A stretch of DNA of 64,000 nt, taken from Toxoplasma gondii ME49. Its lineage: Eukaryota; Apicomplexa; Conoidasida; Eucoccidiorida; Sarcocystidae. Positions 47,800-59,448 of this stretch are shown one piece after another. The notes under the pieces are model-generated. The model was not told the origin of the DNA. It saw only the letters and a program-made list of their open reading frames with translations, and did no database searches. The stretch's first letter is position 1; the number at the start of each line of letters is the position of its first letter. Where the stretch lies: assembly GCF_000006565.2 (NCBI RefSeq), contig NC_031472.1:2226227-2290226 (forward strand), read 5' to 3'. A program made the translations under genes and the position numbers.

Positions 47800-49844
47800 T
47801 TTGTCTGTGAAGTGAGGTGAGTGGAGAGCGTAGAAGAGGGAAGAGGAGGGCCGAAAAAAGCAACGGAGGAAGGTTCCTAACGCGTTGAACACAGAAAGGG
47901 TCGAGCGAAAAAAGACGGAGAAAGACCAGACAACGGATTCTGCAGAGGAGAGACGGAACGAAAAAAACGGGAGAGAAGAATAATGGAATTCCTAAAAACT
48001 CAGCTTCGATTGCCTTTCTTCCAAGAGCGCGGAAACATGCCGACCCGCAGATCGCGAGAAGATACACCACAACGAGAGGCGCCGAGGCTAGCGACGCATT
48101 TTTTCGCGTCAAAAAGTTCTTTCAGACAAACGATGAGGAGTGTAGACTTTGGAAAAGAAGAAACTGCGGAAAACGACCGCTCAGCAGTCCGAGGAAAAAC
48201 GCATGCAACTCCAGCTTTGGGGGGGATTCAGGAGATCAGGAGACGCAGAGTCGTTTGCGGCAGAAAAACAGAGACGTAAAGAGATTTCCTCGGGAGAAGA
48301 AAAACGGTTGAGAGGAAACGTCCGTCAAAGAAATTCAAAAAACTCAAGAAAGGGGTGCGACACAGCGCGTGGAAGTGAGAAGAGCCGGTCCTGCGCTCAT
48401 CGCAATTCGGACCTCCTCAGGCCTTGTGAGGTGTACATACACCTCGCTCAACCGGAATGCATGCACTGGAAGTCTACGAAAACAGGCTGTTGTTAGCTTG
48501 TTTTCACGTCTGTGTGGAGTCTGCGCGTTTTTGAAGATCGAGACACGCAACACTGAATGAATCGAGAGAAATCACGCAAGTCGGCGACGTGCAAGGCTGC
48601 TCGATGGTGCCTCACCCTCTGGAGACAGCGGCGTATCGCGACTTTTTGAGCAGGAAAGGTCGACCTCGCGCATGCGCGCTGGGCGAGCGGATACTTCTCT
48701 GCCTGTCTCGTTGCGCCCTCTCTCCGACTGCTTTTGGCGGTTCGCTTCCACTTTGTTCTCGACTTTGCCGCACTTCGTGAGCTGATGTGACTTGTGCGAC
48801 TCTTTTTCCGAAGAAAGGTGAGAGGTCTCTCTTCTTGGCAGTGCATGCACTCGAGCTGGCTGCTCAGCGCGCCGTTTCGAGAGCGTCGGCCGCGCCAGCT
48901 GCGGCTCGGGTGTCTAGACACACCCGGTGCATGCCGAGAACGAGGCTGGAGAGTGAGGACATGTCTTCAATCGGAGCGTCAGTCACTTAAAGCGGAGAGC
49001 GGAGCTTCCTCGGCGCTGTCCTGCGTTCGCTTTGTGGAATCTGACAGGGAAGAAACGTCCCGAGTGTGTCGCTTGTGTCGGCTGTCGCCCTGTCTCCTTC
49101 CGATGTAGACATCCGCGTCGCTGTCGATTTCCGTCTCGCCTTCCGGCCTTTCCGCTCACTCCGAAACGCTCACCTCGTCACGTCTGTTTCGAGATCGCCT
49201 TGCCTTGCACACAGAGATTCGAAAAACAAGACAACGGGGTGTAGGCGCGTCCGCCTTGAGGCAAGGGTACTTGCTCTTCAGGTGGACGACGTCCTGGCTC
49301 TTCAAAAGAAGTGGAGTGTGCTCTCGGTCGGCGCTTCCTCCCGAGGCTTGTTCTTGCTTCTCGCACTGCCGCTTCCTTCGTCCCTCGTTCCACGCACATG
49401 CGACGGAAGAGAGGAGGCTAGCGGAAGCTGCATGCGCTCGCTCTGTCGTGACACCCTGCCGAGCCTCGAGACAGAGGCAGCATCCAGACGGCGGACCCTC
49501 TCCAGCTCTAAAGTGCATTCGCAGAGGCGAATGCAGAAGGATGCGCGCACCGGACAGAGGATGCTGAAGCATCTCTTTCCTTCCGTCCCCATGACCCTGT
49601 CGTTTCTTCCTCTCTCCAGTGCACCTTCTTCCCGCGAACGTCGGGTGGAGCAACACCCGTTTGCGCTGTTCTCGTCGGCACTCCAAGTGCGACGCTCCTA
49701 CAAACCGCGTTTCAGCTCTCTGTGTTCCACCCAAGATATCGAAGGACCCCTGTTCCAAACTGGGCTCTTTTCCTGGTCGAAACGAGTCCTTTTGGTCATT
49801 CCCTTTATCGCAGCTCGGACTGTCCGCTGAACTGCATCGTGGCG
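47800..49844. other. Divergent 5' region of GPN1 and thioesterase genes
   Basis: It holds two copies of the near-palindrome family (48429-48444 and 48907-48925). Open frames on both strands at 49.1-49.8 kb have no domain I recognise. It is probably promoters and 5' UTRs. Confidence 0.5.
48429..48444. repeat. Near-palindrome AGGTGTACATACACCT, non-coding
   Basis: A long-armed copy of the dispersed word in the divergent gap between GPN1 and the thioesterase. Confidence 0.8.
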
Positions 49845-50837
49845 ATGGAGGCGAGAAGCGAGGGAGAGACAAACGCTGTTCTCCCGCCGGCTGTCTCCGC
49901 CGTACAGTCACCGGAAGACCTGAGCGTCATGGTGGACGGTGCCCCTCTTCTCTCGCACACTTCGGTCCCCGAGTGGGCACACTTTTGCTTCAGATCCAGA
50001 GCGTATCGAACGGTACCCGTTGGCGGCGTGCTTGACGCCGCAGACGCTGAAACGCGGGAGACACTGTGGGACGGCGGCCGGACGCCAGACTCTCCACGCG
50101 GAGGAGAGGAGAAAGAGAAAGAAGACGAATACGCACATATGCTCCACGACGTCCTCACTGCCTACGGAAACGTATCGGAGCTGAACTACTTCGTCAGCTG
50201 CGATCCGAGTGTACGTACACCCGACGCCGTCGACGCTTCCCCACGTGTGCATACACCTGAGCCAGCCGGCGGCGCGTCGGGTGTACGTACACCCGAAGGG
50301 CCTCTATCGGATGGCGACTCTTGCGCGGCGACTTCGCCTGAGAAGAAAGCGAAGACTGGCGCTTCTGTTTCGTCTCCTCCTGCGGCGAAACACATGCTTG
50401 TGTCCTGTCACGTTGGCCGGCGAGTGTGCGGCCACAAGGGCGTCGTCCACGGAGGTTTCATTGCGACGCTGCTGGACAACTCCCTCGGCTACATGGCACA
50501 CTTTGTCTTTAAGCGCGCAGCCACCAAGAAGCTGGAAGTCTCTTTTGTGCGGCCTCTCCTCGCGAACGCCTTCATCATCGTCGACGTCCAAATCGCGGAC
50601 ATCGACTCTCAGAAGGGCGTCTGCGCAGTCGTCGGCACCGTCTATGCATGCATTCCCGAGCAGTTAAAGCACCTGGGCAAACCAGGCAAGAGAGGCGAAC
50701 AAGGCGAAAAGGGAGAACAGGGAGACAGTGCGAAGCCGCGAGGCGCGGAACCTGCCGTCCCCGAAGGTGTCTGGGTCGTCGCAGCTGGAAAAGCCATCAT
50801 GGTGGACGTCACGAAGAAGTGGAAAGGCATACAGTGA
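49845..50837 (+). CDS. Hotdog-fold (PaaI/THEM4-like) acyl-CoA thioesterase, single exon
   Basis: An uninterrupted frame of 330 residues starts at ATG 49845 (MEARSEGE). The frame is open further upstream, but only from a GTG. The hotdog core lies near residues 195-280: CGHKGVVHGGFIATLLDNSL holds the His-Gly-Gly and Asp of the active-site helix, followed by KKLEVSFVRPLLANAFIIVD on the central strands. The family hydrolyses acyl-CoA thioesters and usually works as a dimer. The wording is closest to the THEM4 and fungal UPF0644 groups, which suggests but does not prove a mitochondrial role; no clear targeting peptide was seen. An insertion upstream of the core is made largely of V-R/H-T-P motifs encoded by three copies of the dispersed near-palindrome. 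A short collagen-like GxxGxx stretch (GKRGEQGEKGEQGD) precedes the last strand. Confidence 0.8.
   Translation: MEARSEGETNAVLPPAVSAVQSPEDLSVMVDGAPLLSHTSVPEWAHFCFRSRAYRTVPVGGVLDAADAETRETLWDGGRTPDSPRGGEEKEKEDEYAHMLHDVLTAYGNVSELNYFVSCDPSVRTPDAVDASPRVHTPEPAGGASGVRTPEGPLSDGDSCAATSPEKKAKTGASVSSPPAAKHMLVSCHVGRRVCGHKGVVHGGFIATLLDNSLGYMAHFVFKRAATKKLEVSFVRPLLANAFIIVDVQIADIDSQKGVCAVVGTVYACIPEQLKHLGKPGKRGEQGEKGEQGDSAKPRGAEPAVPEGVWVVAAGKAIMVDVTKKWKGIQ
50208..50294. repeat. Three near-palindrome copies within 87 bases of coding sequence
   Basis: AGTGTACGTACACCC (50208-50222), CGTGTGCATACACCT (50244-50258) and GGTGTACGTACACCC (50280-50294) are spaced 36 bases apart, start to start. They are read as Val-Arg-Thr-Pro, Val-His-Thr-Pro and Val-Arg-Thr-Pro. 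Confidence 0.9.
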
Positions 50838-50936
50838 AACGCCTCGAACGAAAACGCAAATTAAGGCGTCTTCTGGAACGTCTCGCTCTACTGGTATATC
50901 AACTACTTGAAGCCAACCGCATTATCCCTAAAACAC

Positions 50937-50980
<44 letters not shown>

Positions 50981-51531
50981 CTACATATGCATATATATAT
51001 ATATATATATATGTATGCATATGTATATGGGTATTTATGTGTACAAATGTATATATGTGTAGGCCTGTGTTTCCGTTTGTAGGTTTATCTGAAGTGGGCG
51101 ATCGACAGCTGTGGTGGAGCGATGGAGTGTTTGTGTGTGTGGAGGCGCGTCTAGACATGAAAACGAAGGTGGAACGTGCTTGGCCCCCAGGAGCATTTCA
51201 AGGCGAATCGCCGTTCTTCGTCCTTCGACTGGTTTTTCCACCTCGAGTGCATGCGGTCACGGAACGCTGTGGCTTCGTCGTTTACTGGGGGGGCATATTT
51301 GTTTTACGCGGACCCCCCACCACCACGAGTGGAGAAAAACTCGTCATTCATCGATGCGAGCACTGAAAGGCTCCTTAATCTCTCGTTCCGCGCTCCCCCT
51401 GTCCCGCCCTCACTCTCTCGTCTGCTCGCCGTCTCTCCTTAACTCGTGATCTCTCGTCTCTCCTCGCTTCTTCCCTCGTTCACTCGTGTTGACTCTTCTC
51501 TTCCCGGATGTCATGCGAGTCTCTCCTTCGC
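50838..51531. other. Convergent 3' gap
   Basis: This lies between the thioesterase and UFD1 stops. It contains (TA)n at 50937-51012. No coding signal was seen. Confidence 0.6.
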
Positions 51532-51835
51532 TTATGCGTGCTTCGTGTCTTCTGTTCTCTTCTTCTCTCTCTGTTTCTCTTGTTCTCCTGTCAGTCGTCC
51601 TTGTGCGACGGCGCTCGGCTCTGTCTCCGTCCTTTCCTCGTCCTTCGCAGGCAGCAGCGTCGTCGCAACGTCGCTATCTTGTACGCAGACATGGTCGGCA
51701 TCTTCCCCGGTCGCCGCGTTGCCCTCTGCAGGCCGAGAGAAACGCAAACAGTCTGCGTGTCTTTCTGACTAGAGCCGCTCTTTTCGTCTCTCAAAGTCAA
51801 CATATATCTTCTCCCAAAGCACGTCATTCATCCTT

Positions 51836-51874
<39 letters not shown>

Positions 51875-54375
51875 CTAGATACATAGATAGATAGACAGAT
51901 ATACATACATATATATATACACACATATAGATATACATAGATATATATAGATATATATATAAGCAGACACCTAAGTATTTGTGCGTACACGGCTATTTGC
52001 ATGGAGATATATTTACACTTGTTCTAGGCTGTCGGACACGAATCGGCATTGCCGCGTTCTTGTGAACATTCACTTGTGTCGACATCTCCTGCATGCTGTT
52101 GATGCGACTATGCATGCCTGAGCTCATAATACAGACGGCGCACATGCGCCTCTGCCTCCCATGCATGTCTTTCGCCTACCGGCCTGAATCTGTCGAACGT
52201 GGAGCCTGAAGGTCTGGCCTTGGATTTTCACAGGGATGACCGAGTTCGCAGTCAAGCTCGAGTAGTGGCGAATCTCTTGTTCGAGCACTTTCTGAAAAAA
52301 TACACGAGGAAAAACGCAGACAAAGAGCCGGCCCTCTCTCCGCGCATGCCGATTCTCCCGACGACAGATCCGCCGCGAGAGTCGCCATCTCCGATTCGAC
52401 AGAAAAAGGAGTGGAAGCAGGCAAAGAGACACCCTGCAAACGGTTGGCACAACAGAGCCGCTTCATCAAAATGTTTTTTCTCACCTGAATGTCTCGACCT
52501 GTTGCCTGAACGGCTCGCACAAACGCCGAGCTCGTCGGCTGCAGCGTGACGTGACCCGCCAGCGGAAGGCGCTCCCATTTGCATGCAACTATCGAAAACG
52601 GCCTGCGCGTAAGTTGTTTAAGAGCACTGTCAAGCAAAAATGTATATATATTTATACACGGATGCAGGTGAACTCGAGTGTCTCCACACATTTACGAACA
52701 CATACCTTTCTCGCCCACACTCCCCACAAGAATGCATATACATATACATATATATATATATATATATATGTGTATATGTATATATGTATATGTATATGCA
52801 CACCGCAGTGAATACGTCTGTACACACGTACACACAAAGTATAGAAAGGTCCGAAAGAGGCTGTGACTCTGTCAATTCTCCTCGGGAAACGTAGACGAAT
52901 ACACAGTCGGAACCAGACACTGGTCCAGAACGATAGGCAGGTACACCCAGACGCATCTGCAGAAATACCTGCATACGGAGCGTTTCGCCATACGGAGATT
53001 CAAGCATTCTAGACGCCGTGAGAAGCACCCGAACAGAAGAGGACAGATCTGAGGCATGTGCGTATGTGTTGAAGAGGTGAGGAAAACCGTACCGCAAGTC
53101 GAGTGCCTTCATGACCCATAAGGGGAGGAAGATGAAGTTTCGGGGGGCGCTGAAGTCGAGGACGCTGACAGACACGCGTCTCGGAGACGTCCTTTGCCTC
53201 GCTTTTTTCTCTCCTTCACACTCCGCATTAGCAGCCTTGTCGCCGCCTGGCAAGGCTTGCGGCAGTCGCCCAGCAGCGAATCTCGGAGGCGTGGTTGCGA
53301 GAGCCTCCGAGTCGCACAGGTCGAAAACTTTCTCGAGAAGAAAGTGCCAAGGCGCGTCCCACTGTCTCTCGAGCAACTAAAGAAACACAACGGAAAGAAA
53401 AACGAGTCACGCAAACAGACGCGGATTCTGATGATGTATTCACCACCACAGAATGGCAAAGACAAAAGTGTATATCGGACCGCTCACATGCGCATGCATC
53501 GATTCAGATACATACGCATATACATATACATATATGTATTTACATATATATATATATATATAAATATATGAATAGAAATATATGCATGGATATGTTCAGG
53601 AATACACACGGATATTTACAGACGCACATCAGTGAATAGAGGCCTGCGAGAATTCAGATGCCGGGCTACACATAGATCTACAGATGAAGTTGTAGAGAGA
53701 GATACACGGATACATCCAGGTGCAGATGGACGCACCAATGCGCCGATAACTACGCAGCTGGCTATAGAGGCGACAGAAGGCACACTGGCAGAGCGACAAA
53801 GTTCCCCATGACGGTATTTACATCTACACATATACACACATAAACACGCATATATATACATACGTAGACCTATACATATACATGTACATATATATATTTT
53901 ATATTTTTATACGCATAGAGGCAGGGACTGATATACGAGCGTATGTGTGTCGAGCGAGAGCGTAGGTAGTCCCGCGGTGAATAGCTGTGTCGCAGGGGGA
54001 GATGCATATCTCTCCAGAAAGAGACGAGAACATTTTGTATGGGCCTCGAGACACAGGAGTATCTCATCTGAAATGCAAGCAAAGCTGGAAGACGCGAGAA
54101 GGTTGCGAAAAGCCGGAGACAGAAGTCTCGGAAATCCGTCAAGCGTGTCAACGCATTGCGCTTCAAGACGCAAAGGGAAACTGGTCGTTGTTCGAGGAAA
54201 GCGGCCTTTCGATCCCTAAGCGCATGCATGCAGCGAAGCATACCAGCGGGAGCACCTCTCGCGGGAGAATGGCTTTGTCGCCTTCCATGATGTGGTTGTG
54301 CGAGAAGTGATCTGAAAACAAATGGTTCAAGACCAAGATCACACAAGCGAAGAAAAAGACCGAGTCAGGTTCCAT
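51532..54375 (-). CDS. UFD1: UFD1-like protein with N-terminal signal-like segment, five exons (candidate apicoplast UFD1)
   Basis: Exons are 54375-54244, 53376-53093, 52602-52485, 52291-52180 and 51725-51532, giving 279 residues with phase kept at each junction. Residues 1-20 (MEPDSVFFFACVILVLNHLF) look like a signal peptide. The UFD1 fold starts almost at once: MEGDKAILPREVLPLLL, then VSVLDFSAPRNFIFLPLWVM, GHVTLQPTSSAFVRAV, KVLEQEIRHYSSLTANSVIP and VCVQDSDVATTLLPA. These align to the two subdomains of the UFD1 N-domain. Cytosolic UFD1 works with Npl4 and Cdc48 in ubiquitin-dependent extraction from the ER. Toxoplasma and other chlorophyll-c-lineage parasites are known to have a second Cdc48-Ufd1-Der1 set (SELMA) for apicoplast protein import. 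The leader and lost N-terminal residues point to that copy. Localisation is inferred. Confidence 0.85.
51838..51962. repeat. TA/GATA microsatellite in UFD1 intron
   Basis: (TA)n passing into GATA/CATA units, in the last UFD1 intron. Confidence 0.88.
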
Positions 54376-54568
54376 GCTGATACTCCTGGCATTCTGTTAT
54401 TTTCCTGGGTCGCGTATCCTTCTCCCCATGTCCTCGCAACGCCTTGCCTCAAGTCTCCACCCACAAATTAGCAACTGGTAACAGATGGACAGAGACACAG
54501 ATACACATCGAATACAAGCCTACACATATGTATATGAACGAATACAGAGACGCACACACAGTCACATA

Positions 54569-54606
<38 letters not shown>

Positions 54607-55690
54607 GCTATACAGACGTAGATAGATAGGTACATAGATATAGATAGAGACGGAAGCGTATGTGGACCATCTTCGCCGCTGCATCTGTGAATTGTGCGTT
54701 TGATTCCTTTTGTCTCTCTTTGACAGAAAGCAGGCGTTCGAGACTTTTTGAGTCTGCCAACAAGTGATGCAAGAGACATCGCCGCCGTCTGTTCTTGTCT
54801 CGAAGACACGCGACTTCTCAGCGACTCGCGGAAAAGAGAGTGCAAATCGCTCTTTTTTACATCACGCAGCTTTCTCGATGGTTCGCAGAGGACAGACTCC
54901 TCTCCAGCTGCACCTCGAAGAAAGAGGAGACGACAAGAACAGGCGTCTAGGATGATGACCTGCGCCGAAGTTCGAGGAGCAGTCGCCCTCGGCAGGCTTT
55001 ACCTGCAGGAGGATTCAACGCCTCTGAGAGCGGCAAGACGAGGTAAACGCGATCTGTGCTTCCCTGTTGCCGAAACAGAATGTTCAGATCTTCCACTCGT
55101 TGTTCCAACTGAAACCAAACAAGAAACGTCGAGCGACGGACACAGAATCATAAAACGGCGAACGCTAAACACACTCGAGCAGGACAACGCAAAACCGCAT
55201 CCACCGCACATTTCTATAGGTGCACATATACATATATATACATATAGATAGATATATTATATATAGATAGATATAGACAGATATAGATAGATATAGATAG
55301 ATACATACATATGCATATATATTATATACAGATAGACACATGTATATCGACACAAATGCATGCATGCATATTTAAATATATATATATATATATATATAGG
55401 TCGGTGTGTAGATACTGTTTTGGACATTGAAAGACACACGTGGATTTTTCATGCTTTCCCCAGCGCAGGTTCTCTACAGCTTCGCAGGTTGTGCGGCAAA
55501 CGCATACTTGCGCGTTTTGTGCGACGTACATACACGCGGAGATCTGCAAATGTTTGCGCATAGGATTATGATCACATGCCAACGGGGCGTCTGAGTGTAC
55601 GCGTACCGGCAGCGCCTTGTTGGGCTGCGCGGTCGAGACGCGCGACATCACAAAGCCTTTTTTATTCTTGAATACTCGCGTTTGACTTGC
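54376..55690. other. Gap upstream of UFD1 with microsatellites
   Basis: 5' region of UFD1 and 3' region of the next minus-strand gene. It holds (TA)n at 54571-54607 and a (TA)/(GATA) cluster at 55223-55400. No supported gene. Confidence 0.55.
55223..55400. repeat. GATA/TA microsatellite cluster
   Basis: Long stretch of TAGATA units and (TA)n between minus-strand genes. Confidence 0.88.
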
Positions 55691-57062
55691 TCACTCGCGC
55701 GCGCCGAAGGACATCCGATATCCACGTGGACAGCCGACGTCGCCTTTTTCTGAGATGTATTCCGTCTCTTCCTTCTTCTCCTTCTTTTTCTCCTTCTCCA
55801 TCACCGCCTTCTTTTTCTCCTCCTTCTTCTGCTTGTACTTCTTTTCCTCCTTCATCTGCTCGTATTTCTTCTTCTCCTTCTTCTTTTGCTTCTCCTTCGT
55901 CTCCTGCATGCTCTGTGCGTCGATCTGCTGCTTGCGGTGCATCTGGACTGTGGTTTTCTCCGTCTTCGTCATGACCTGCACCTTCTGCCCCGAGGCCATT
56001 CTTTGCCATTCTCTCCACCTTCGCGTCCTGGCAACCACACAGAAAAGCGTTGCAAAGAATCTCGCCGGGTCCCCGGGGAAGCGGCGGGCATCTTCGACAC
56101 TTGCGTCTCGTTTGAACGGAACCTGTCCTGTCTTCTTCTGCCTCCGCCATCCCCCGACTCTCTCCCTTCTTCGTCAGTGCAGCCAGCGCATGCAACGGGC
56201 GCGTGAGCATCTCCGCCTCTCTCCGCTCTCGGCCTATACGCGAGGAAGACTTTCTTCCAGATGTTCGTGGCAATTCTGCAGCGACAAGCGCCGCCGGACT
56301 CTTTCTGCATTTCCGCAGACGATCCGACTGCATGCGAAGAGGAAGGAAGCGAGATCGCTCCGTCTCCCATCGATTCGGAGAGGCCTCTTCCGGTTTTGGC
56401 GCGGAAGCAGAGGAAGAAGAGGAAAAGGCGAATGGAAAGAAGGAAGAAAAGTGAGAGGAAGGGGAGAGAGCCAAGAAAGGAGAAAGAAGCAAAGAAGCGG
56501 AGGGAGTACGCGTAGAATTACAGTGAAAAAAGGGGAGAGTCTTCGCTTTTGCAAAGTCGCCCTGGGTCGACGAAGGAGAGGAGACATGAGCGAAAGAAGG
56601 ATGGGATGAAGAAGATCCCAGGAAAGACTCCCGCGTACGAGGTGAGAGCTCGACGGTGAGTGCAAAAGCCGACAAGACAAACTGGGGAGAAAGAGAATGA
56701 CTGAAGACAGGAAAATGAGGCCTTTCTCCAGTTGGTTGACTTCCAGAAAAGGCGGAACGATCGAGGGGGAAAGACGCTGGAGTACGCGAGTAGAAAGCAC
56801 TGAAACACAGCCACGAAAACGCAGACAGAAGACAAGGGACAACGACGGCAAGACGGAACAGACAAGAGCGAGAAGAGAGAAAAACTTTTTGACGAGGACG
56901 AGGCGGAGAAGATGCCAGAGAGGAAACTGGAGAAGAGAAGGGAGGACTGTCCTCACATCCAAAATACCCTTTTCTGCGCATCAGGGAACCTCCTCGACCT
57001 GTTGAGCCATGTCTCGCGCCTGCAGCAGCAGCCAGCCCCAGCGTCGGCGTCGCTGTCTCCAT
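55691..57062 (-). CDS. Unidentified protein; gene model unresolved (three competing frames)
   Basis: A 466-residue frame runs from ATG 57062 to 55662, with a hydrophobic anchor-like segment near residues 66-92 and a long Ser/Phe/Pro-rich stretch. Codon use argues that not all of it is real. Over about 55691-56120 the frame ending at 55691 uses mostly GAG, AAG, CAG, GTC and GCC codons, as other genes here do, and reads PFKRDASVEDARRFPGDPAR and later a Lys/Glu-rich helix ending MSFGARE. The 466-residue frame uses A-ending codons there. A third frame (56310-55969, MQKESGGACRCRIATNIWKK) also has GC-ending codons. The likely truth is a spliced gene using two or three of these frames. I recognise no family, and the listed end points are the outer bounds of the plausible coding region. 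Confidence 0.4.
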
Positions 57063-58975
57063 TTTTTGAGCGCATTTTTTGAAGGAAAACGAACGGTTTT
57101 GATTGTCTCAAACACACAAATGCGTGACAAGTTGCGCAAAAGTAACAGTGAACGAAAGAAAAGAGTTTGGGGCCAGACGCCATGCACGGCGTACACCGCG
57201 AGGCGGGGATCTCCGCCACGCACAAGCGAGAGACCTCTGCTCATTCACATGCAGCGGAATCCGAAAGGCATACTTCCTTTACACAATTGAAAGGCTTCTC
57301 AGTTTCAGTCTGCAAGAAAAGATCTCCCTAAAGACCCAATCAAGTGAGCGTGGAAGTCTCTGCACACGCGCAGCGCGCATGCAGTGCCAAAGAGACTTTG
57401 AGCGGAGACAAGGCTCCCTGTGGTCCAGAGGCAGGAGCGAGAACGAAGTTTGGTTCTTTGTTTACTAGTGGAAAAAATGATATCCATACGCGTTAGGAGA
57501 AGAAGAAGACGAATTCAGGCCTCGCATTCTGCACGTGGAAAACGACACGACGCGATCGAGTTGGTGCATGCAGTTCCATTTCCGCAGAGACAGACACGCG
57601 CTCAACTCACTGGACATGTCTTGTGAGCCTGGAGGAGCGGCTTCGCTTCGATTTCCTGGAAATGATCTCTTGCAAAAAATGCTGGATACAACAACCTTAT
57701 CAAACTGTGTGGAAAACAAAAAGTTCCGCTCACTGTGCAACGAACAGCTGGTTGGAGTTTGAGTGAAGCCGCATGCACCTGTCAAAATACGGTTTCTGCT
57801 CCGGAAGAAAATCACAACAAAGACGCGAGGTAAGCGCGAAGCTCGTGCGCTGTTCTTGAAATGGTGACTTTGTCCTGCACAAAGAACGAAGATCGGAAGG
57901 CTTCTACTCCTACAGACACCTCAAGTGCTCTAAGTCTTGCCTCCGGTCTCGCTATGTTGGCAGCGGCAATCACCATGTAACATCTGAAAAGGAAGTCTGG
58001 TGGAAAAACCTACGCATGCCCTCGGGGCACGCACGGAAGGCGAAACAAAATAATAGCAAGCGGCAATCAATGGTCGTGTGGAGGCAAAGGTTTTGACGAC
58101 AGTTTTAGCAGGTACACTCCTAAGTGGTGGATTCTCTCCACGTTCCTGCCACCATATTAAACGCCTGGGATAAGTTTCCTAAATTCTCATTTTACGGGCG
58201 TACAAAGGGAACTGGTGTCCTCTCTGCGTGTGCTTTGTACTGCACGCACGTACTGACATGAACTAGAATTTCCTTGGCGATGATGCCAAACCTGTTTACA
58301 AAATTTCGGATGGTCTTAGCGGCTGCGAAGAGTCTTTCTCGGTACGAATTACCTTTGCACGTGTGTACGGAACGCAAGAGGTCCAGATGATTGGGTGTCT
58401 ACTCTAAGGAAGCAAACGTTGGAACGACAGTGAAGAGCCTTTCTGTCATTTGCTAATGGGAAGCGGAATCTTGCAGGTGAGCAGCTGCAACAGCGGATTG
58501 CGGGTTTCACGGCGAGTGAAGCCGACAGCATGCAAACAAAAGAGAAGCGCTCGTCTGCGAGGCTGACACAGGTGCACTTCATAGATCCCCTTGTTAAAAT
58601 CCGCATCCTCTCTTTACCAGTTCACACGTTGAAACAAGCCCTGCAGACGAGGGTGGACAGTAAATGGTTGGCCTTCTCTATGGACGGGAAGGAACTCGGG
58701 GGGAAATGACACTGGCATTTCGATCTCAGCACTGCGAGAAAACTGGAGAGCCATGTGAACGGAATACGGGACCGTTCTGTAGAACACAATTTCACGACTT
58801 CTCTCTTTGCCTGACGAAAGCTGCAGGTCTTTCTGTGTAGTGGAAAGGCAAAATCTTCAGTCTCGATCCCGGGGGGATGGCAACGCCACACTCTTCAATT
58901 TCCCGTAAATCGAAGGCCCCCAAACGGACTCATTCGTTCACTGCGGATCGTTGCACACTGACCTGCAGCTACTCC

Positions 58976-59006
<31 letters not shown>

Positions 59007-59448
59007 CCTATGCATTATATACCTAGGTGTTAGATATATACGTATATCGGTCTACTTTCATACACGCATATGTCTTGTATGGATAGAGCGTACATCTAGG
59101 TAAGATCCACCTGTTTGCTGCCGAGGTGCATATCTCCATTTGGGAGAATCTGTCTGCGTTGTCCGTTTGTCACGTTGCGATTTTGTGTCGTTTCATCTCG
59201 TTCTACACCTGTCTTCTCACATTTGCGTTTCCTTTGTGTCGTTTCTCTGGCCCCCGATACGTCACGGACCTTGCCCCTGTTTCGCCCATTGCATTACACC
59301 GACCCGTCATTCACTAGGTCTATCCGTCACACGTTCTAGCGTTTCTGCTTGCATTATTTAAGGTGCAGCTAAGAAACGCAGAAACCGTTCATTTCGCTCT
59401 TTGTGAGGCGTTGTCCCTTGTTCCTTGGGCAACTTGGAATGCGGCCGG
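57063..59448. other. Gene gap
   Basis: Between two minus-strand genes. Composition is balanced, open frames are short, and (TA)n lies at about 58981-59005. No feature is supported. Confidence 0.55.

Noticed and set aside
46948..47820. 290-residue plus-strand frame opposite GPN1
   Set aside because: It is the exact antisense of the conserved GPN1 exon and has no domain of its own.
49066..49911. Overlapping ~250-residue frames on both strands before the thioesterase
   Set aside because: No recognisable domain, no splice link to the hotdog core, and the thioesterase start explains the plus strand.
55662..57062. Taking the 466-residue longest ORF as the gene product
   Set aside because: Its 3' third uses A-ending codons while another frame shows the local coding bias, so the longest ORF is probably wrong there.
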